A program made the position numbers and the translations under genes. Shown one piece after another: positions 59,224 through 64,000 of a stretch of DNA of 64,000 nt; the first letter of the stretch is position 1; each line of letters opens with the position of its first letter. The notes beneath the pieces were generated by a model. The model searched no databases. It was not told the DNA's origin and worked only from the letters and a program-made list of their open reading frames with translations. The DNA is from Variovorax paradoxus (GTDB lineage: Bacteria > Pseudomonadota > Gammaproteobacteria > Burkholderiales > Burkholderiaceae_C). The stretch is taken from assembly GCF_022009635.1 (NCBI RefSeq), contig NZ_CP091716.1, forward strand, positions 5,663,501 through 5,727,500, read 5' to 3'.

Positions 59224-59778
59224 GTGACGATTCAGAAAACGACGGGCCTGCCACGAGCACGCACCGTGGTTCACCCTGGCCCGTACGGGTCCGTGCGGAT
59301 CAACCACATGCACGCCGACAAGGGCCGGCACTTCCGCCTCTCGCTGCCTGCGGGAAGCACGCTGCACGACAGCCTCGTGCGGGCGCTGGCGGCCGAGAAC
59401 GTGGCCAGCGCGTCGATGACGCTGCTGGGCGGCGAACTCGACCGGCTCAGCTTCTGCATGGCGCTGCCCGACCCCACCGGCCGCGTGCTCGCCACCTATG
59501 GCGCACCCGAGCGGTTGCGCCATGCGCGGCTGATCTTCGGCAACGCCACCTTGGGCCGTTCCGCCGGCGGCGGCGCCATCGTCCATTGCCACGGCGCGTT
59601 CAGCGAAGCAAGCGGGCGGGTGCGCGGCGGCCACATCCTGACGGACCGCACCGTCGTCGGGCCCGCGCCGGTGACGGTGCTGGTGACCGCGCTGGACAGT
59701 TTCGACCTGCGCGTGGCCTACGACGAAGAAACACGCATGCCCCTGATGCGGCCCGAAGCAAGGGCCGCCCATGTCTGA
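59224..59778 (+). CDS. PPC (DUF296) domain protein with intact His triad
   Basis: 184-residue protein from GTG 59224, which follows GGAAGGAGACAAC; a longer upstream frame is unsupported. The PPC/DUF296 fold runs about 33-170. Three conserved histidines, His121, His123 (IVHCHG) and His137 (RGGHIL), match the family's metal-type cluster. Its function in bacteria is undetermined; plant AHL proteins use the domain for oligomerisation and DNA-related roles. Followed by a second PPC gene that has lost this triad. No HTH or AT-hook seen. Confidence 0.88.
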   Translation: MTIQKTTGLPRARTVVHPGPYGSVRINHMHADKGRHFRLSLPAGSTLHDSLVRALAAENVASASMTLLGGELDRLSFCMALPDPTGRVLATYGAPERLRHARLIFGNATLGRSAGGGAIVHCHGAFSEASGRVRGGHILTDRTVVGPAPVTVLVTALDSFDLRVAYDEETRMPLMRPEARAAHV

Positions 59779-60169
59779 CGTGCGCCTGATCGAACGCGGC
59801 CGCATGGGCCGCGTGGCCTACGCACGCATCGGCCCCAACGAAGACCTGATGCAGAGCGTCGAAAAGCTCTGCGTGGCCGAGGGCTTCGGCAACGCCTTCG
59901 TGCGCGGCGCGCTCGGCAGCCTGATCGACGCCTGCCTGGAGCGGCCCGACGGCTCCTGCCAGGTGATTCGCGGCCCCGCCGTGGAGGTCGTCAGCCTGGC
60001 CGGCGAAGTGCGGCGCCAGCCCGACGGCACGCTGCGCGCGGCGCTGACCGGCGTGGTGGCCGACACCCAGGGCCGCGTCTACGGCGGGCCCTTCGTGGCC
60101 GGCGCCAACACCGTGTGCGTCACCTTCGAGATCACGCTCGAGGAGTGGCTTCCTTCCGACGATTCCTGA
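59771..60169 (+). CDS. PPC (DUF296) domain protein lacking the His triad
   Basis: 132-residue single-domain PPC protein with the usual core (ALTGVVADTQGRVYGGPF and CVTFEITLEEW). Alignment to the first PPC protein puts Ala91, Thr93 and Pro107 where the histidines should be. The gene overlaps its upstream partner by 8 nt, indicating coupled synthesis and possibly a mixed oligomer. Function unknown. Confidence 0.85.
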   Translation: MSDVRLIERGRMGRVAYARIGPNEDLMQSVEKLCVAEGFGNAFVRGALGSLIDACLERPDGSCQVIRGPAVEVVSLAGEVRRQPDGTLRAALTGVVADTQGRVYGGPFVAGANTVCVTFEITLEEWLPSDDS

Positions 60170-60194
60170 ATCCCGCAACACCGAAAAGACATCC

Positions 60195-61001
60195 ATGACA
60201 GATCTTTCCTCCTCTCGCGTCGCAGTCGTCACCGGCGGCGCACGCGGCATCGGCCTGGCCGTCGGGCAATGGTTCCTCGCGCACGGCTGGCGGGTCGCGC
60301 TGCTGGACAACGACCACGCCACGCTCGACCTCGCCGTGAGCAAGCTCGCGCAGCCCGAACGCGTGCTCGGCGTGCACTGCGACGTGTCGAACCCCTCGCA
60401 GGTCGATGCCGCCGCCAAGGCCGTGGTCGAGCGCTTCACCCGCGTGGACGCGCTGGTCAACAACGCCGGCGTGGCGGTGTTCAAGCGGGTTGCCGAAACC
60501 ACTTTCGCCGACTGGCGCACGGTGCTGGGCACCAACCTGGACGGCGCCTTCCTGTGCACCCAGGCCTTCGGCGCGCTGATGGCCAAGGCCGGCAGCGGAG
60601 CGGTGGTGAACGTGGCTTCGATTTCCGGGCTGCGGGCCAGCACGCTGCGCGTGGCCTACGGCACCAGCAAGGCGGCGCTGATCCACCTGACGAAGCAGTA
60701 CGCGGTCGAACTCGGCAACGCGGGCGTGCGCGTGAACGTGATCGCGCCCGGCCCGGTCGACACCGAAATGGCCAAGCTGGTCCACAGCGTGGCCATCCGC
60801 TCCGACTACTACGACGCCATCCCGCTGGGCCGCTACGGCACCGTGGAGGAAATGGCCAACACCGTCGGCTTCCTGTGCAGCGACGAAGCCAGCTTCATCA
60901 ACGGCCAGGTGCTGGCGGTGGACGGCGGCTTCGACGCCGCCGGCGTGGGCCTGCCGACGCTGCGCCGCGGCGCGCCGGCCGCCCCCGCCAGCCACGAATG
61001 A
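60195..61001 (+). CDS. SDR-family dehydrogenase
   Basis: Short-chain dehydrogenase of 268 residues. Cofactor loop TGGARGIGLAV (about 12-22), NNAG (about 88-91), catalytic Ser region VASISG and the Tyr-X3-Lys AYGTSKAAL (about 155). Would act on a hydroxyacyl or keto group, by context with the thiolase. Begins 25 nt after the second PPC gene. Confidence 0.93.
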   Translation: MTDLSSSRVAVVTGGARGIGLAVGQWFLAHGWRVALLDNDHATLDLAVSKLAQPERVLGVHCDVSNPSQVDAAAKAVVERFTRVDALVNNAGVAVFKRVAETTFADWRTVLGTNLDGAFLCTQAFGALMAKAGSGAVVNVASISGLRASTLRVAYGTSKAALIHLTKQYAVELGNAGVRVNVIAPGPVDTEMAKLVHSVAIRSDYYDAIPLGRYGTVEEMANTVGFLCSDEASFINGQVLAVDGGFDAAGVGLPTLRRGAPAAPASHE

Positions 61002-61014
61002 GGAGCAGCCAGCC

Positions 61015-62184
61015 ATGAGCAACGACACCTTCATCACAGGCTGGGGCCACACGCCCTTCGGCAAGCTCGACGCGGCCGACGGCGAGCAACTGATCCGCGA
61101 CGCGGTCGAGCCCGCGCTGGCGACGGCCGGGCTGGAAGCCGCCGACATCGACGGCATCTTCGTGGGCCACTTCAACAGCGGCTTCGTGCCGCAGGACTTC
61201 AGCGCTTCGCTGGTGGCGCTGGCGGTGCCGGGCCTGCGCCACGTGCCCGCGGTGCGGCTGGAGAACGCCTGCGCCACCGGCTCGGCCGCGATCTGGGCCG
61301 CGCTGGACGCGGTGGCCAGCGGCCGCGTGCGGCATGCGCTGGTGGTGGGCTTCGAGATCATGAACGCGGTGCCCGGCCCGGTCATCGCGCAGACGCTGCT
61401 GCGCTGCTCCTACGTGAAGGAGGAAGGCGCCACGCCGGCGGGCTTCGCGGGCGTGTTCGGCAACATCGCCGGCGGATATTTCGAACGCTTCGGCGACCAG
61501 AGCGACGCGCTGGCGGCCATCGCGGCCAAGAACCACGCCAACGGCACGCACAACCCCTACGCGCACATGCGGCGCGACCTGGGCTTCGACTTCTGCCGCA
61601 ACCCGTCGGACAAGAACCCTTTCGTCGCCGGGCCGCTGAAGCGCTCGGACTGCTCGCTGGTCTCCGACGGCGCGGCGGCGCTGGTCATCTCGGCGGCGCC
61701 GCTGGCGTCGGCCAAGGTGCCCGCGGTGCGGTGGCGCTCGCGCACGCAGGTGAACGACTACCTGCCGCTGTCGCGGCGCGATCCCACGCGCTTCGAGGGC
61801 GCGGCGCTCGCGTGGAGCCGGGGCCTCGAAGCCGCGCGGCTCAAGCTGGACGACCTGGGCTTCGTGGAAACGCACGACTGCTTCACCATCGCCGAGCTGC
61901 TGGAATACGAGGCGATGGGGCTTGCGCCGCATGGCCAGGGCGCGCGCGCGATCCTCGACGGCGTCACGCGCAAGGACGGCAGGCTGCCGGTGAACCCCTC
62001 GGGGGGCCTCAAGTCGCGCGGCCACCCGATCGGCGCAACGGGCGTCTCGCAGCACGTGATGGCCGCCATGCAGCTCACCGGGCTGGCCGGCGACATGCAG
62101 GTGGGCACGGGCAAGCCGGGCGCAGTCTTCAACATGGGCGGGGCGGCCGTCGCCAACTACCTCAGCGTGCTGGAGGCGGCGTGA
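61015..62184 (+). CDS. Thiolase-family protein (SCP2-type acetyl-CoA acetyltransferase)
   Basis: 389-residue thiolase fold. Nucleophilic Cys86 (RLENACATGSAA), His in VETHDCFTIAE (about 285) and GHPIGATGVSQH (about 337). It lacks the second C-terminal Cys region of classical degradative thiolases, so it resembles the SCP2/archaeal type, which is often not a free-standing thiolase. Likely acts on a 3-ketoacyl-CoA, with the SDR before it. The stop overlaps the ligase GTG. Confidence 0.9.
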   Translation: MSNDTFITGWGHTPFGKLDAADGEQLIRDAVEPALATAGLEAADIDGIFVGHFNSGFVPQDFSASLVALAVPGLRHVPAVRLENACATGSAAIWAALDAVASGRVRHALVVGFEIMNAVPGPVIAQTLLRCSYVKEEGATPAGFAGVFGNIAGGYFERFGDQSDALAAIAAKNHANGTHNPYAHMRRDLGFDFCRNPSDKNPFVAGPLKRSDCSLVSDGAAALVISAAPLASAKVPAVRWRSRTQVNDYLPLSRRDPTRFEGAALAWSRGLEAARLKLDDLGFVETHDCFTIAELLEYEAMGLAPHGQGARAILDGVTRKDGRLPVNPSGGLKSRGHPIGATGVSQHVMAAMQLTGLAGDMQVGTGKPGAVFNMGGAAVANYLSVLEAA

Positions 62185-63770
62185 GCCAGGCCCACGCGGC
62201 GAACCTGTCGGTGCTGCTGTCTCAGACGGCGGCATTGTTTGCGCAGCGCCCCGGCCTGATCCTCGAGGAGCGCAGCTGGACCTGGCGCGAGATCGACGAG
62301 CGCGTCGACGCGCTGGTGCAGGCGTTGCACTCGCTGGGCATGCGGCCGGGCCACAAGTTGCTGGTGCAGTCGCGCAACAACCTCGCGCTGTTCGAAAGCT
62401 GCTGGGCCGCGTTCCGGCTGGGCGCGGTCTGGGTGCCGGTGAACTTCAGGCTCACACCGCCGGAAGTGGCCTACCTGGGCAGCGCGAGCGAAGCCACGGT
62501 GATGCTGGCCGAAGACTGCTTCGCGGCGCATGTGGATGCGGTGCGCGGCGCCAGCACGCACCTTGCGCAGGTCGTGACCATCGGCACGCCGCGCGCCGGC
62601 GAGCATGGCTACGAAGCGCTGCTGGCCGCCCATGCCGGCGCGCCCAAGGCAGTGGCCGATGTCGAGGCCGATACGCCGGCCTGGTACTTCTACACCTCGG
62701 GCACCACCGGCAAGCCCAAGGCGGCCGTGCTCACGCACGGGCAGCTGGCCTTCGTGGTCACCAACCACCTGGCCGACCTGATTCCCGGCACCACTGAAAA
62801 AGACTGCTCCATCGCCGTGGCGCCGCTGCCGCACGGCGCGGGCATCCATGCGCTGCTGAACGTGGCGCGCGGCGCGGCCACGGTGCTGCCGCCTTCGGAC
62901 CGGCTGGAGCCGCGCAGCTTCTGGGCGCTGGTCGAGCGGCACCGCGTGAGCAACGTGTTCACGGTGCCGACCATCGTCAAGATGCTGGTGGAAGACGCCT
63001 CGGTCGACGAGTTCGACCACCGCTCGCTGCGCTACCTGATCTACGCAGGCGCGCCGATGTACCGCGCCGACCAGAAGCGCGCGCTGCAGAAGCTGGGGCC
63101 GGTGCTGGTGCAGTACTTCGGCCTGGGCGAGGTGACCGGCTGCATCACCGTGCTGCCGCCGTCGATGCACTCGCCCGACGATGCGGACGCCAACGCGCAC
63201 GTCGGTTCGTGCGGCCGGCCGCGCACCGGCATGGAGGTGGCCATCCTCGACGCACAGATGCAGCGCCTGCCCACAGGCGAGGTGGGCGAGATCTGCTGCC
63301 GCGGCCCGGCCGTGTTCGCAGGCTACTTCGACAACCCTGAGGCCACCGCCAAGGCGCTGCGCGGCGGCTGGTTCCACACCGGTGACCTGGGGCGCATGGA
63401 CGCGCAGGGGCTGCTCTACATCACCGGCCGCGAGTCGGACATGTACATCTCGGGCGGCTCCAACGTCTATCCGCGCGAGGTGGAAGAGATCCTGCTGACC
63501 CACCCCGCGGTGCGCGAGGCCGCCGTGCTGGGCGTGCCCGACGCCAAGTGGGGCGAGGTGGGCGTGGCCGTGCTGGTGTGCGGGCAGGACGCGCCGACGC
63601 CCGAGGACATCCTGGCCCACCTGGACGGACGCTGCGCCCGATACCGCTGGCCGCGGCATGTCTTTTTCTGGGATTCGCTGCCGAAGTCAGGCTACGGCAA
63701 GGTCACCAAGAACGAAATACGCCGGCTCCTCGCGGAGCGCGGAGAGATCGGGGAGGTCGCCACGCACTGA
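62181..63770 (+). CDS. AMP-forming acyl-CoA ligase
   Basis: Adenylate-forming ligase, 529 residues from the GTG at 62181 that overlaps the thiolase stop; a long open extension upstream lies within the thiolase gene. P-loop-like YTSGTTGKPKAAVLTH, aromatic YFGLGEVTGC, and HTGDLGRMD are present, and the catalytic lysine is in PKSGYGKVTKNEI near the end. It activates an unknown carboxylic acid with CoA. Confidence 0.95.
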   Translation: MSQAHAANLSVLLSQTAALFAQRPGLILEERSWTWREIDERVDALVQALHSLGMRPGHKLLVQSRNNLALFESCWAAFRLGAVWVPVNFRLTPPEVAYLGSASEATVMLAEDCFAAHVDAVRGASTHLAQVVTIGTPRAGEHGYEALLAAHAGAPKAVADVEADTPAWYFYTSGTTGKPKAAVLTHGQLAFVVTNHLADLIPGTTEKDCSIAVAPLPHGAGIHALLNVARGAATVLPPSDRLEPRSFWALVERHRVSNVFTVPTIVKMLVEDASVDEFDHRSLRYLIYAGAPMYRADQKRALQKLGPVLVQYFGLGEVTGCITVLPPSMHSPDDADANAHVGSCGRPRTGMEVAILDAQMQRLPTGEVGEICCRGPAVFAGYFDNPEATAKALRGGWFHTGDLGRMDAQGLLYITGRESDMYISGGSNVYPREVEEILLTHPAVREAAVLGVPDAKWGEVGVAVLVCGQDAPTPEDILAHLDGRCARYRWPRHVFFWDSLPKSGYGKVTKNEIRRLLAERGEIGEVATH

Positions 63771-63831
63771 ACCAAGCCCTCCTTTTCCCCGGACGATCGA
63801 ATTCAACACAACTACGACATAGAGACAAAGA

Positions 63832-64000
63832 ATGAACATCAACCGCCGTACCGTCCTGCGCACCGCAGCCGCCGCTTCCACCCTCGCGCTCCCGCTGCGC
63901 CAGGCCCTGGCCCAGAAGAACGCGTTCAACTACAAGTACGCCAACAACCTGCCCGTCTCGCACCCGATGAACCTGCGGGCCAAGGAGATGGCCGACGCGA
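63832..64000 (+). CDS. TRAP-type substrate-binding protein (3' truncated by window edge)
   Basis: Only the first 56 residues are visible. A twin-arginine-like start (MNINRRTVLRTAAAASTLAL) precedes a signal peptide, then AFNYKYANNLPVSHPMNLRA, a DctP-type opening. It would feed the pathway by binding a carboxylate for a TRAP permease, whose genes would lie to the right. The gap from the ligase is 61 nt. Confidence 0.8.
   Translation, partial: MNINRRTVLRTAAAASTLALPLRQALAQKNAFNYKYANNLPVSHPMNLRAKEMADA

Overview
The window reads as a high-GC betaproteobacterial chromosome, most like Comamonadaceae (Variovorax/Acidovorax relatives). The grounds are the flagellar gene order, DWxEF-tailed Tar-type chemoreceptors, a dialkylglycine decarboxylase locus, a FabV enoyl reductase and strong GC bias. 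The genus is an inference from family resemblance; no search was run.

Region 1 (1-35 kb) is a flagellum/chemotaxis locus. On the + strand runs fliI(partial)-J-K-L-M-N-O-P-Q-R, tightly overlapped, building the export gate, its ATPase and the switch. It meets convergently a - strand block: flgK-flgL followed by a DAHP synthase gene. Next, also on the - strand, come eight chemoreceptor genes, two nearly identical cheW genes and one chemoreceptor remnant, downstream of flgBCDEFGHIJ (rod, hook, rings). Divergent from flgB are flgA, flgM, flgN and an orphan winged-helix regulator with a degenerate receiver. Sigma-28 (FliA) type promoters with exact TAAA-N15-GCCGATAA spacing lie before flgK, two chemoreceptor genes and flgM, consistent with FlgM/FliA checkpoint control.

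Region 2 (37.4-43.1 kb) holds a small hypothetical gene, a 2,2-dialkylglycine decarboxylase gene and its divergent LysR regulator gene. The regulator is split by a 1,947-bp IS1634-family element with 17-bp inverted repeats and a 6-bp target duplication. Removing the element plus one duplication restores a 285-residue LysR frame. A TetR regulator gene and a good palindromic operator candidate follow.

Region 3 (43.1-53.7 kb) is mostly housekeeping: tRNA-Ser(CGA), serS, a PLP-dependent serine/threonine dehydratase, ispH, an FKBP isomerase, radC, a Smr-domain gene, a 5'-nucleotidase lipoprotein, a ferredoxin-reductase-like flavoprotein, a group II truncated haemoglobin and fabV.

Region 4 (53.9-64 kb) is catabolic/accessory. 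A polar amino-acid ABC transporter (binding protein, two permeases, ATPase) ends in a 2-oxoglutarate/Fe(II) oxygenase gene. A LysR gene then sits divergent from an operon of two PPC/DUF296 proteins, an SDR dehydrogenase, an SCP2-type thiolase, an acyl-CoA ligase and the start of a TRAP-type binding protein. This looks like an uptake-activate-oxidise-cleave pathway for an unknown carboxylic acid.

The most interesting points are the IS-split dgdR, a dispersed repeat that forms the N-terminus of FlgI, the recombining chemoreceptor/cheW array with a receptor lacking a canonical start in register, and a paired metal-site / dead-site PPC duo in a catabolic operon.
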